DNA of 44,953 bases from an uncultured Lachnospiraceae bacterium (GTDB lineage Bacteria; Bacillota; Clostridia; Lachnospirales; Lachnospiraceae). A program made the translations under genes and the position numbers. Positions 22,813-30,978 of this stretch are shown here, piece after piece. Below the pieces are notes generated by a model that was given only the letters and a program-made list of their open reading frames with translations, did no database searches and had not been told where the DNA came from. Within the stretch, counting starts at the first letter, position 1, and every line of letters starts with the position of its first letter. The stretch is taken from assembly GCA_910588825.1 (NCBI GenBank), contig CAJURF010000023.1, positions 1-44,953 on the forward strand. Direction: 5' to 3'.

Positions 22813-24861
22813 TTAATAAAACAGCCCAAAGAGATGGTACACCACAAATGCAACAACGTAAGCGGTTAGCATCTGGTAGCCCACAGCCCGCAGAGTCCAT
22901 TTCCAAGACCCCATCTCCCTCTTGATGGCTCCCACTGCCGCAAAGCAGGGCATGCACAGCAGGTTAAAGGTCATATACGCCCAGGCAGCCGCAGGTGTGA
23001 AGACCGATGTGATGGCTGGAAGGGCTTCTTCCCCTGCGCTCACTGCCTCAATCACTTCGTCGGAAACTCCTCCGAACAGCTGGCCGAATGTAGCTACGAT
23101 ATTTTCTTTCGCAATCCATCCTGTGACCACTCCCACGCTGGCTCTCCAGTCTGCAAATCCCAGAGGGATAAAGATGAACTTGATGGCATTTCCCATGGAG
23201 GCGAGGAAGCTGTCTTCCATCTCACACATGCCGCTGAAGTTGAAGCTGGACAGCAGCCAGATCAATACCGTGGAGCCAAAGATAACTGTCCCCGCCTTCA
23301 CGGCAAATCCCTTTACCTTCTCCCAGGCATGAATCAGCACGCTCTTTAATGTGGGGATCCGGTAAGCGGGCAGTTCCATGATGAAGTTGGATACCTGGCC
23401 GCCTTTCAGGAGTTTTCCCAAAATAAACGCACTGGCCACAGCTGCCAGAAGTCCGATCATATAGATTCCAAATACAATCATCGTCTGATTGCTGTTCACA
23501 AATAAAGTCACTGCAAACATTAAATATATGGGAAGCTTCGCCCCGCAGGACATAAATGGAGTAATCATCATGGTAATTTTCCGGTCTTTATCATTTTCCA
23601 GTGTCCGGGAAGCCATCAGCGCCGGAACCGAGCATCCGAATCCCATCAGCAGAGGGATAAAGGAGCGCCCGGAAAGGCCGAAGTGGCGGAAAATCCGGTC
23701 CATCACGAAAGCCACACGTGCCATGTATCCGCTGTCTTCCAGGAATGACAACAGCAGGAACAATACCAGCACCAGGGGCAGGAATCCGGCCACTGCACCG
23801 ATACCGTCCATACAGCTTAACACCAGACCCAGTGCCCAGTCAGAGGCGTTTATAGCGGTCAGTCCTCCTTCCACCAGTCCAGTCAGTGCGCCCCATGCGC
23901 TTTCCACAATCCCCGCCAGCCATACACCGGGGCTGGGAAGACCGGGGATGAACAGGAAGTTCTCACTGAAGGTTGCCGCAAAAAGAAGATACATTACAGC
24001 CGCAAAGATGGGCAGGGCCAACACCCGGTTTGTAAGTATTTTATCTAATTTATCCGATCTGGTTTCCACATATCCGGACTGGGCCTTTCTCACCGTCTTT
24101 TTCACCAGCTGGCCGATATACTGATACCGCTGGTCTGCAATAGCCGCTTCCGTATCTCCGTTGCATTTGCTGTCCATCCGTTCCACAATGTCCTGGATGG
24201 TGCCGGACTGGGCGGGTTTTAGTGTCTTCGCGATCACCTCATCTCCCTCCAGCAGTTTAATAGCGGTCCACTGGCGGTCCCCCGGTGTCCCCTCGGTGAG
24301 ATGCTCCTTGATTTCTTCAATAGCCTGCTCAATGTCATCTCCGAAGATGAGCAGCTGATTGGACGGCTGGGCCCCGGAAGCGGTCTTGTGGGCCGCTTTC
24401 ATCAGCTCATCCAGACCTTTTCCGGTTCTGGCTACTATGGGCACCACTGGCACTCTCAGAATCTGGGACAGCTTCTGGCAGTCAATCTTATCTCCACGAT
24501 TCTCCACTTCGTCCATCATATTCATGGCCACCACCGTGGGAATTCCCGTCTCCAGCACCTGCAGCGTCAGATACAGATTGCGCTCAATACTGGTGCCGTC
24601 CACGATGTTGATCACCGCGTCAGGTTTTTCCTTCACAATATAGTCCCGGGCTACGATTTCCTCAGCTGAATACGGGGAAAGGGAATAGGTTCCCGGAAGG
24701 TCCAGCATGTTGATTTCCTTGTTCTTCTTGTATGTACCCTCTTTCTTATCTACGGTAACCCCCGGCCAGTTTCCCACATGCTGTCTAGAACCGGTGAGCT
24801 CATTGAACAGCGTGGTCTTCCCGCAGTTGGGATTGCCTGCAAGCGCTATTGTGTAAGACAT
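22813..24861 (-). CDS. feoB: Ferrous iron transporter FeoB
   Basis: 682 residues. N-terminal G domain: G1 GNPNCGKTTLFN, G2 region HVGNWPGVTV, G3 DLPGTYSLSPYS, G4 NMMD. A helical guanine-dissociation-inhibitor-like segment follows, then a polytopic membrane domain with two Gate-like halves (GRSFIPLLMGFGCSVPALMASRTL; MSCGAKLPIYLMFA). FeoB brings Fe(II) across the membrane under GTP control. It lies 81 bp after feoA in an operon feoA-feoA-feoB-miniFur-Cys-rich. The length is normal for the family. Confidence 0.96.
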   Translation of the reverse strand: MSYTIALAGNPNCGKTTLFNELTGSRQHVGNWPGVTVDKKEGTYKKNKEINMLDLPGTYSLSPYSAEEIVARDYIVKEKPDAVINIVDGTSIERNLYLTLQVLETGIPTVVAMNMMDEVENRGDKIDCQKLSQILRVPVVPIVARTGKGLDELMKAAHKTASGAQPSNQLLIFGDDIEQAIEEIKEHLTEGTPGDRQWTAIKLLEGDEVIAKTLKPAQSGTIQDIVERMDSKCNGDTEAAIADQRYQYIGQLVKKTVRKAQSGYVETRSDKLDKILTNRVLALPIFAAVMYLLFAATFSENFLFIPGLPSPGVWLAGIVESAWGALTGLVEGGLTAINASDWALGLVLSCMDGIGAVAGFLPLVLVLFLLLSFLEDSGYMARVAFVMDRIFRHFGLSGRSFIPLLMGFGCSVPALMASRTLENDKDRKITMMITPFMSCGAKLPIYLMFAVTLFVNSNQTMIVFGIYMIGLLAAVASAFILGKLLKGGQVSNFIMELPAYRIPTLKSVLIHAWEKVKGFAVKAGTVIFGSTVLIWLLSSFNFSGMCEMEDSFLASMGNAIKFIFIPLGFADWRASVGVVTGWIAKENIVATFGQLFGGVSDEVIEAVSAGEEALPAITSVFTPAAAWAYMTFNLLCMPCFAAVGAIKREMGSWKWTLRAVGYQMLTAYVVAFVVYHLFGLFY

Positions 24862-24942
24862 CTTCTCTAATCCTCCTCAAATAAGTTAGCTATTTCTAAC
24901 TACCATCTGGATAAAATGGGCAGATGTATGTCACTGCCCTTT

Positions 24943-25161
24943 TTATTCCACCACAATCCTCATAGCTTCTTCTTTCCGTAAGCTCAGCTCGTACCCCCGT
25001 ATGTTCACCTCAATAGGATCCCCCAGGGGCGCCACTTTGATCACTTTCACGCTGGTCCCAGGGGTCACTCCCATCTCCATGATTCTTCTTCTGGCCGGGC
25101 CTTTATCCCCGATAGATACCACCCTGCCTTCGCTCCCGGGCTTTAAATCTTTCAATGTCAT
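24943..25161 (-). CDS. feoA: FeoA-family SH3-like protein
   Basis: 72 residues with the FeoA pattern TLKDLKPGSEGRVVSIGDKGPARRRIMEMGVTPG and PLGDPIEVNIRGYELSLRKEEA (given here in parts). FeoA is a small cytoplasmic SH3-like domain that assists FeoB. It lies 14 bp behind a second feoA-type gene. The tandem FeoA arrangement is common in Clostridia. Confidence 0.93.
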   Translation of the reverse strand: MTLKDLKPGSEGRVVSIGDKGPARRRIMEMGVTPGTSVKVIKVAPLGDPIEVNIRGYELSLRKEEAMRIVVE

Positions 25162-25175
25162 TGTCTGTCCTCCTT

Positions 25176-25388
25176 TTATGCAACACTAATCTTTGTAGCC
25201 AATCCCCGGTTCAGCGCAATCCTCGCACCCTTGATTTTCAAAATCAGACCGCTGGAGTTCTCCCCTGCCACATACACTTTCTCACCCACTGTAAATCCCA
25301 GATCCTGCAGGTGCCGCTTCATTTCTTCCTTCACCCTGAGTTCCGTAATCGTCCTTGTTTCCCCGATTCCCACCATCGCTAATGCCAT
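25176..25388 (-). CDS. feoA: FeoA-family protein, first gene of the iron operon
   Basis: 70 residues from the ATG at 25388 (MALAMVGIGE), preceded by GGGAGAG. The frame stays open to 25439, but that adds residues unlike FeoA and lacks a ribosome site. Features: MKRHLQDLGFTVGEKVYVAGEN, NSSGLILKIKGARIALNRG. It is an SH3-like FeoA domain that differs clearly from the next FeoA, so it is not a recent duplicate. It is expected to be iron-repressed from the promoter at 25536-25564. Confidence 0.9.
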   Translation of the reverse strand: MALAMVGIGETRTITELRVKEEMKRHLQDLGFTVGEKVYVAGENSSGLILKIKGARIALNRGLATKISVA

Positions 25389-25509
25389 ACTCTTTCTCTC
25401 CCTTTCTATATTCTGATTGTTTCTGGAAAATTTCTCCACTATGATTCCCTATGAGATAATCTCCAGTTGTACTTTTTCCTGTGAACTGCGGATATTTTAT
25501 TTCCTAAAA

Positions 25510-25564
25510 TGAGAATTGCTATCATTTATGAGAATAGTATATTAGTCTTGACTAATTTTGTCAA
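25510..25564 (-). promoter_or_regulatory. feo promoter with Fur-like box and a 16-bp palindrome
   Basis: Minus strand: TTGACA (25564-25559), 17-bp spacer, TATACT (25541-25536). The spacer is filled by the perfect palindrome ATTAGTC-TT-GACTAAT (25541-25556), a possible DtxR-type operator. Just after the start point lies TGAGAATTGCTATCAT (25510-25525), a Fur-box-like 7-1-7 sequence. Either could make the operon iron-regulated. Confidence 0.75.
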
Positions 25565-25613
25565 GGGGTTAATTGATAATATTTCTCATTTATTTTCTTT
25601 CACAAAAAATGCC

Positions 25614-25662
25614 TTAAAAAAACCAGCCCTGCAGATATCCCAAAACATATCTGCAGGGCTGG
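25614..25662 (-). terminator. Terminator after putP
   Basis: Perfect 16-bp stem CCAGCCCTGCAGATAT / ATATCTGCAGGGCTGG (25623-25638 with 25647-25662), 8-nt loop, followed on the minus strand by seven T. The plus strand also has five T after the stem, so it can work in both directions. Confidence 0.92.
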
Positions 25663-25714
25663 TTTTTCACATCTCACATCTCTATCTGTTTTATACTCTT
25701 CTATTCTTTACGCT

Positions 25715-27265
25715 CTATTCCTCAACATTTCCTGCCCGCACCCGCTCAAATTCATCCACGATTTCCTGAGAAGGCGCTTTGGTGGCAAGGCTGCACACCA
25801 CGATCATCAATATACTTAAGGCAAATCCCACTACCAAAGAGTACAATCCAGTAGCGGCTCCTGGTGTCTGCCCGCCGGCCAGGGGAATGTAATCCCACAC
25901 AATCACAGCCAGACCTCCGGACAAAATGCCCGCAATGGCTCCTGCCAGATTAGTCCGTTTCCAGAACAGGGACAGCAGCACAATGGGACCGAATGCAGAC
26001 CCCAGACCTGCCCAGGCATTGGACACCAGACCCATAATACTGCTGTTAGGGTCCCATGCGATGATAAAGGCCAGAAGCGCCACTACAGCAACGGTGATCC
26101 GGCTGATGCGCAGTACCTTGGCGCTGTCCGCCTCTGTACGGAAATACCCACGGTAGATGTCTTCGGAAACGGAAGACGCAGCCACTAGAAGCTGTGAATC
26201 CGCAGTGGACATAATAGCCGCCAGGATTCCACACAGGAAGATTCCTCCCACAAAGGGCAGAGCCAGATCCTGTGTAAATACTTTCGTGATCATCTCAATA
26301 AACACACTCTCTGTGGATGCCTGTCCCTCTGTGCCCAATAGTACGGGATAGAGATAGGCACGCCCCAGCACACCGATCACACAGGCGGCGCCCAGCGACA
26401 ACGCCACCCAGATAATGGCGATGACCCGGGATTTTCTCAGCTCTTTCTCGCTTTTCACAGCCATAAACCGGGTGAGAATATGGGGCATTCCGCAGTATCC
26501 AAGGCCCCAGGCCAGCTGGGAGATAATATCAATGGCGCGGTAAGGCTCTCCTCCATTGTGCCAAAGGCTCAGATAGGCATCTGCTCCCCCTGCCACCTGG
26601 CTCTGTACCAGAAGATCACGGAAATCTCCGCCCAGCAGACTCCAGGCTGCAATGGGCACTGCCAGAAGACCTATGAGCATCAGCGTCCCCTGAATAAAGT
26701 CTGTGGTACACACTGCCATAAAACCGCCCATAAAGGTATAAGCCAGAATTACCAGAGCACCGATGGCCAGGGCAATATGGTAATCCAGCCCGAATACAGA
26801 GTGGAACAGCTGTCCCCCTGCTGCCAGGGCTGAGGCCGTATAGACCAGGAAAAAGACCACAATCACCACAGAAGAAATCAACAGCAGAATCCGCTTCTTA
26901 TCCCGAAACCGGTTCTCAAAGTATTCCGGCAGGGTCAAGGAATTGTTGGCTGCAATGGTATACCGGCGCAGCCTTCCCGAGATAAATACCCAGTTGCACA
27001 CTGTACCGATAAATAACCCGATGGCAATCCATGCCTGCCCGGTTCCCAGCGCGTAGACGGCTCCCGGCAGACCCATCAGCAGCCAGCCGCTCATATCTGA
27101 CGCCTGGGCCGACAGGGCAGCCACCCAGCCGCCTAAGCCCCGGCCGCCCAGGAAATAATCTTCTGCACTCTTGGTTTTCTTCATAAACACAGCACCGATT
27201 GCCACCATCATCGCAAGATAGATGACAAAGGCCGATAAAATAATCATTACTTTACTGCTCACCAC
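25715..27265 (-). CDS. putP: Sodium/proline symporter (SSS family)
   Basis: 516 residues with about 13 membrane helices. Family signatures: DYFLGGRGLGGWVAALSAQASDMSGWLLMGLPG near the N-terminus (given in parts: DYFLGGRGLGG, SAQASDMSGWLL), then the Na-binding helix region AIMSTADSQLLVAASSVSEDIYR (parts: STADSQLLVAASS). These match PutP, which takes up proline with Na+. The likely start is GTG at 27265, 8 nt after AGGAGGAG; the first ATG (27247) lies too far from that site. It overlaps the DUF5662 gene by 7 nt and ends at a strong terminator. Confidence 0.92.
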   Translation of the reverse strand: MVSSKVMIILSAFVIYLAMMVAIGAVFMKKTKSAEDYFLGGRGLGGWVAALSAQASDMSGWLLMGLPGAVYALGTGQAWIAIGLFIGTVCNWVFISGRLRRYTIAANNSLTLPEYFENRFRDKKRILLLISSVVIVVFFLVYTASALAAGGQLFHSVFGLDYHIALAIGALVILAYTFMGGFMAVCTTDFIQGTLMLIGLLAVPIAAWSLLGGDFRDLLVQSQVAGGADAYLSLWHNGGEPYRAIDIISQLAWGLGYCGMPHILTRFMAVKSEKELRKSRVIAIIWVALSLGAACVIGVLGRAYLYPVLLGTEGQASTESVFIEMITKVFTQDLALPFVGGIFLCGILAAIMSTADSQLLVAASSVSEDIYRGYFRTEADSAKVLRISRITVAVVALLAFIIAWDPNSSIMGLVSNAWAGLGSAFGPIVLLSLFWKRTNLAGAIAGILSGGLAVIVWDYIPLAGGQTPGAATGLYSLVVGFALSILMIVVCSLATKAPSQEIVDEFERVRAGNVEE

Positions 27266-27825
27266 TTCTTTCTCCTCCTTCTTTTGTTCCTGCCCTTCTG
27301 CAGATATACCCGGCGTATGTAGGCAAAAGTCTTCTGTTCCCCTTTTTCCGCCAGCATGCGCAGAAGTCCTTCCAGCTCCCGCTTGGTGGTCTTATGGATA
27401 AACCAGATACGGTCTTTATTTTTCAGAAAATACTCCAGAGGCGCCGCATCTGTGTAAGTATCTCCGCTGTAATTTCTGCAGGCACTGATTCTGTCCATAA
27501 CCATCTCTGCCACATATCTGCGGGGCATAGGGGCCCCGGCGATCACCGTGTCAGCATTGGGAGCATAGTCCACCCAGTACTCAAAATGATGTTTGTTCCG
27601 CCCCTGATGATGCAGCCAGGATGGGGACACTCCTTTATCCTCCCGCTCTCTGTTGTTAGGGCTTCGGTAGCCCTGATAATATTTGCACCCTGCCAAAAAT
27701 TCCATAGGAGAATACTTAGAAAGATCATGCAGAAGGCCCTGCCTGTACAGACCTACGCGAAAACAATATTTCATCACCAGCCATTTATGCCGGGTAATTG
27801 TCTTAAAATGTTTCCAGGGATGCAT
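27259..27825 (-). CDS. DUF5662 family protein
   Basis: 188 residues, cytoplasmic, rich in His, Tyr and Arg. It starts MHPWKHFKTITRHKWLV and contains GLLHDLSKYSPMEFL, HHQGRNKHHFEYWVDY and MPRRYVAEMVMDRISACRNY. The clustered HD-like and HH motifs (HDLSKYS, HHQGRNKHH) suggest a metal-binding helical protein. This is the pattern of DUF5662, found across Bacillota, function unknown. The C-terminus is a run of Arg/Lys. It overlaps the upstream GH13-like gene by 23 nt and putP by 7 nt. Confidence 0.8.
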   Translation of the reverse strand: MHPWKHFKTITRHKWLVMKYCFRVGLYRQGLLHDLSKYSPMEFLAGCKYYQGYRSPNNREREDKGVSPSWLHHQGRNKHHFEYWVDYAPNADTVIAGAPMPRRYVAEMVMDRISACRNYSGDTYTDAAPLEYFLKNKDRIWFIHKTTKRELEGLLRMLAEKGEQKTFAYIRRVYLQKGRNKRRRRKKW

Positions 27826-29722
27826 CCATACCTCCTCCCTTTCCTTTCACGGACTTAGTCAGCGCCTCTTCCTCCCTGGCCTCCAGGACTAAAATGGTGC
27901 GGGCAGGCACTGCCACATACTTCAGTGCCTCTTTCTTTTCTTCCTCATCCTTGACAACCCAGGAACACCGGGGTTCTTCGTCCTCACAGGTTTTCATAAC
28001 CACACTCCATCTCATCCGCTCCGGGAGATAGGGCAGGGCCAGCCGCTGAGTTTCCCAGTGCATATTACACGCAAGATAGAGAAATCCATCTTCCCGGCTT
28101 TCGTCCGTTCCATACCCTTCACAGTACATAATACCGATCTGGCGGTTCCCCGGCTCCATATCTCCATACCAGGCCCGGTCTCCATGATAGGAAATATCCG
28201 GATAGCCCAGTGAGCGGTAATCCATGCCCCTGGGCTCAGAGGACATATGAAGCACAGGATGGCTTTTCCTCAGAACAATGGCCTCCTTGACAAAATCAAC
28301 CATACTCTGGTTCAGCCTGGCCCGGCTCCAGTCCACCCAGCCAACCTCATTGTCCTGGCAGTAGGCATTGTTATTGCCCTGCTGAGAATTGCCGAATTCA
28401 TCCCCTCCATAAATCAGAGGCGTTCCCTGGCTGAGCATAACCATGAGAAAAGCGTTTTTCACCTGCTGGATCCGCAGTGCGCGGACAGCCTTTTTGCGTG
28501 TGGGCCCTTCCGCCCCGCAGTTCCAGGAGTAATTGTAGACACTTCCGTCCTGGTTGTTTTCCTTATTCGCCTCGTTGTGGCGCTTCTCATAACTTACCAT
28601 ATCCTGGAGAGTGAATCCATCCTGATTGGCCATATAATTGACAACAGCACAGGTATCCGGGTTCCTGCGCATGCGGTAGATGGCGGCTCCCAGAGAATCT
28701 CCGTCTCCTTTGAGCCATTTCCGCATATCCTGCTTAAACCCTTCATTATACTCTGCCACGTACCGGTTTTCACCTCCCGCGCCCACTCCTTGAAAGAGCA
28801 GTTTGGTACGGCTGAGAACCGGATCCTGAACCAGAAGGCTCTGGGGAACATCCCCCACCAGATGAAATCCATCAATATGATACTGGATTCTCCAATGCCT
28901 GAGAATGGCCTGTACCATCTGGGAATTATATCCCTGCGGAAAATAAAATTCCATGATGCATTCCATCTTGGCTTTGTGCAGCTCTTTCACCAGCTCCTTA
29001 AATTCCCCTGCCGGGTCGTCCTGCCTGCAGCTGTAAGCCGCTTTCGGAGCAAAGTAATAGCCCTGGGTATAGCCCCAGAAATTTAACGGCAGCCGGTCTC
29101 TCATTTTATAAACATACTCCGGCGGCATGTCTTTTGGTGCAATCACTTCGCTGAATTCATAAGCGGGCATCAGCTCAAGTGCTGTCACTCCTAATTCCTG
29201 AAAATAAGGAATTTTTTCCTGGAGTCCTGCAAAAGTTCCCTTCCGGCGGACTCTGGAATTCTTATGCATGGTATATCCACGCACATGCACTTTGTAAATC
29301 ACCATTTCCTCATAGGAATTCATGGGCAGCCTGTCATTTTCCCATGAAAAATCTTCGGATGAGAAGAACCCGCACCTGACTTTATGGGGCAGTCCCGGAT
29401 CATTCATCTCCCCAAAGCCGCCCAGCCCCCGCAGTACCACTGCACAGGGGTCCTGGACAATCCGCTTTCCCATACGGTAGTTATATTCATGACATGCCGG
29501 ATCAAACCCCAAAACATGCACCGCATAGACACTGCCCGTCCGATACATATCTCCCAGGGGAATCTCCTTGGCCGGCTCCGAATCCCCTTTTTTGTACACC
29601 AGCAGACTGACCTCACTCTCGTTTGGCGGTACGGCCACAGCAAAATTATATCCCCCGCCGTCTCTTGTAACCCCCAGCGTACTGGGATTTCCCCTTTTGA
29701 AGCTAAACTTTCGATCCTCCAT
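27803..29722 (-). CDS. GlgX/pullulanase-like GH13 protein, apparently catalytically dead
   Basis: 639 residues with the order of isoamylase/debranching enzymes: N-terminal beta domain (about 1-130), TIM barrel starting YKVHVRGYTMHKNS, and a C-terminal beta domain. The family resemblance is clear at FWGYTQGYYFAPKAAYS, VNYMANQDGFTLQDMVSYEKRHNEANKENN (in parts) and GTPLIYGGDEFGNSQQGNNNAYCQDNE (in parts). The active-site residues are changed. Region I, usually DVVYNH, reads IMEFYF. Region II, usually GFRFD, reads GFHLV (285-289), so the nucleophile is Val. The region III Glu is not found in LLFQGVGAG. Only the region IV Asp (Asp368) remains, after Gln instead of His. It is probably a glycan-binding or regulatory pseudoenzyme. 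AGGAGG precedes the ATG. Confidence 0.85.
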   Translation of the reverse strand: MEDRKFSFKRGNPSTLGVTRDGGGYNFAVAVPPNESEVSLLVYKKGDSEPAKEIPLGDMYRTGSVYAVHVLGFDPACHEYNYRMGKRIVQDPCAVVLRGLGGFGEMNDPGLPHKVRCGFFSSEDFSWENDRLPMNSYEEMVIYKVHVRGYTMHKNSRVRRKGTFAGLQEKIPYFQELGVTALELMPAYEFSEVIAPKDMPPEYVYKMRDRLPLNFWGYTQGYYFAPKAAYSCRQDDPAGEFKELVKELHKAKMECIMEFYFPQGYNSQMVQAILRHWRIQYHIDGFHLVGDVPQSLLVQDPVLSRTKLLFQGVGAGGENRYVAEYNEGFKQDMRKWLKGDGDSLGAAIYRMRRNPDTCAVVNYMANQDGFTLQDMVSYEKRHNEANKENNQDGSVYNYSWNCGAEGPTRKKAVRALRIQQVKNAFLMVMLSQGTPLIYGGDEFGNSQQGNNNAYCQDNEVGWVDWSRARLNQSMVDFVKEAIVLRKSHPVLHMSSEPRGMDYRSLGYPDISYHGDRAWYGDMEPGNRQIGIMYCEGYGTDESREDGFLYLACNMHWETQRLALPYLPERMRWSVVMKTCEDEEPRCSWVVKDEEEKKEALKYVAVPARTILVLEAREEEALTKSVKGKGGGMDASLETF

Positions 29723-29786
29723 CTTCGGGCCTCCTTCTAGTCGTCACTTTTGATCGGTGCTTGTCTGCTCTTTTCATTTACAATAC

Positions 29787-29838
29787 ATTATAAATTTTTT
29801 CACTAATCCTTGCAATCCCCTAATTTATCTGTTAAAGT
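29787..29838. promoter_or_regulatory. Divergent promoters sharing one -35 hexamer
   Basis: TTGCAA at 29810-29815 is its own reverse complement. To the right, 17 bp then TAAAGT (29833-29838) gives a promoter for the DUF1292 gene. To the left, 17 bp then TATAAT on the minus strand (29792-29787) gives a promoter for the GH13-like/DUF5662/putP operon. Two polymerases could not use it at once. Confidence 0.6.
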
Positions 29839-29879
29839 GTAACTGTACCGTACGATTTAAAAAAGCGAGGAAAAATATC

Positions 29880-30290
29880 ATGAGCGAAGAAATGAATAAA
29901 AATCAGGAATCTGCAGGAGCCGGCTGTTCTCCAATAGACTGTGCTTCCTGTACCAGTAATTGTTCTTCCAATCCCAACCAGGGAAATGGAAATACTCCCA
30001 GCACACTCACCTTGACCATGGAAGATGACACAGAAGTTGACTGCGCCATTCTCACGGTTTTTCCTGTGGACAGCAGGGAGTACATCGCCCTTCTGCCCCT
30101 GGACAAGCAGGGTCATAACTCAGACGGAGAAGTATTCCTGTATGCATTCAGCAAGACCGAAAATGGTGATCCTATCTTAGCCAACATCGAGGACGATGAC
30201 GAATACCAGGCAGCAGCCGACGCATTTAATAAAATTCTGGAAAACGCCAGAAAAGAAGAAAAAGCCGGGGTTCCCATCGAGGAATCGTAA
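29880..30290 (+). CDS. DUF1292 (YrzB-like) protein
   Basis: 136 residues from the ATG at 29880, which follows GCGAGGAAAAA; the frame extends upstream but has no ribosome site. The acidic protein carries a Cys-rich N-terminus (GCSPIDCASCTSNCSS) and then the DUF1292 core: LTMEDDTEVDCAILTVFPVD, EYIALLPLDKQG, GEVFLYAFSK, ANIEDDDEYQAAADAFNKIL. DUF1292 proteins are small conserved Bacillota proteins of unknown function. The N-terminal CxxxxxCxxCxxxC cysteines are not part of the usual core and could bind metal. It stands alone, between the divergent promoter and a terminator. Confidence 0.88.
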   Translation: MSEEMNKNQESAGAGCSPIDCASCTSNCSSNPNQGNGNTPSTLTLTMEDDTEVDCAILTVFPVDSREYIALLPLDKQGHNSDGEVFLYAFSKTENGDPILANIEDDDEYQAAADAFNKILENARKEEKAGVPIEES

Positions 30291-30314
30291 CGTACGAAAA
30301 CGGTCACAGAAAAA

Positions 30315-30352
30315 AGGAAAAGAGGATCTCACCATAAGAGGTTCTCTTTTTT
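30315..30352 (+). terminator. Terminator of the DUF1292 gene
   Basis: GAGGATCTC (30322-30330), 7-nt loop, GAGGTTCTC (30338-30346), paired with two G-U, extended by flanking A-T pairs and followed by six T. Confidence 0.85.
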
Positions 30353-30396
30353 CACGGCTTCACATCTGCCGCCCATTAAGAACTGGAGAAAGTTCC

Positions 30397-30903
30397 TTAC
30401 ATCCCTGTACTTCCAAATCCCCCTGTTCTCCTGCCTGATGCCTGGTCATCTTCGGTGATGCCAAAAGGAAGAAAAATCCCCTGCATAAATCCGCCGCCTG
30501 CAGGTATGGACAGACATCTGCCCTCCTGGCTACAGTTGGTCATCTTTGCCTGGATATGTCCCTCATTATCCGCATAAAAATAATCTCCGTCAATAATGCC
30601 CACTGTGTTATCCAGCTGCATCCGATACCGGATTCCCAGACCGCTTCTGGGATAACAGGTCAAAACCCAGCCTTCTTCCATTTCCACCCGGATACCTGTG
30701 GGAATCATCACACTCTCTCCCGGTTTCAGAGAAATCTCAGCAGGCGCGTAAAAATCATAGCCTGCACTCAGTGCCGTGGCGCGCAGCGGAAGCCGGATGC
30801 CCTGATAAATCTCCTCCATGTGGTCTTCTCTCCCAAAGATTTTCTCCCAGTCTTTCTGGAAACGCTCGAAACTTACTTTATGGAACTTTCCAATTTTCCT
30901 CAT
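30397..30903 (-). CDS. dut: dUTP diphosphatase, trimeric type
   Basis: 168 residues from the ATG at 30903, with GGGAG upstream; a longer frame to 30939 lacks a ribosome site. It hydrolyses dUTP to dUMP and PPi, keeping uracil out of DNA. The five motifs are in order: AGYDFYAP (1), PRSGLGIRY (2), DNTVGIIDGDYF (3), GGGFMQGIFLPFG (4) and RRTGGFGSTGM (5). About 45 residues precede motif 1, longer than in the usual 145-150-residue enzyme. It follows pnp by 75 bp. Confidence 0.92.
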   Translation of the reverse strand: MRKIGKFHKVSFERFQKDWEKIFGREDHMEEIYQGIRLPLRATALSAGYDFYAPAEISLKPGESVMIPTGIRVEMEEGWVLTCYPRSGLGIRYRMQLDNTVGIIDGDYFYADNEGHIQAKMTNCSQEGRCLSIPAGGGFMQGIFLPFGITEDDQASGRRTGGFGSTGM

Positions 30904-30978
30904 GATAATCTCCCAACATACTGCAAAAAGCTGCCGCATAACTGTTTTCTATCAGCAGGCAGCAGCTTTCTTCCCTCT

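Noticed and set aside
28247..29086. Plus-strand 279-codon frame opposite the GH13-like gene
   Set aside because: No start signals or recognisable domain; the minus frame has clear family similarity along its length.
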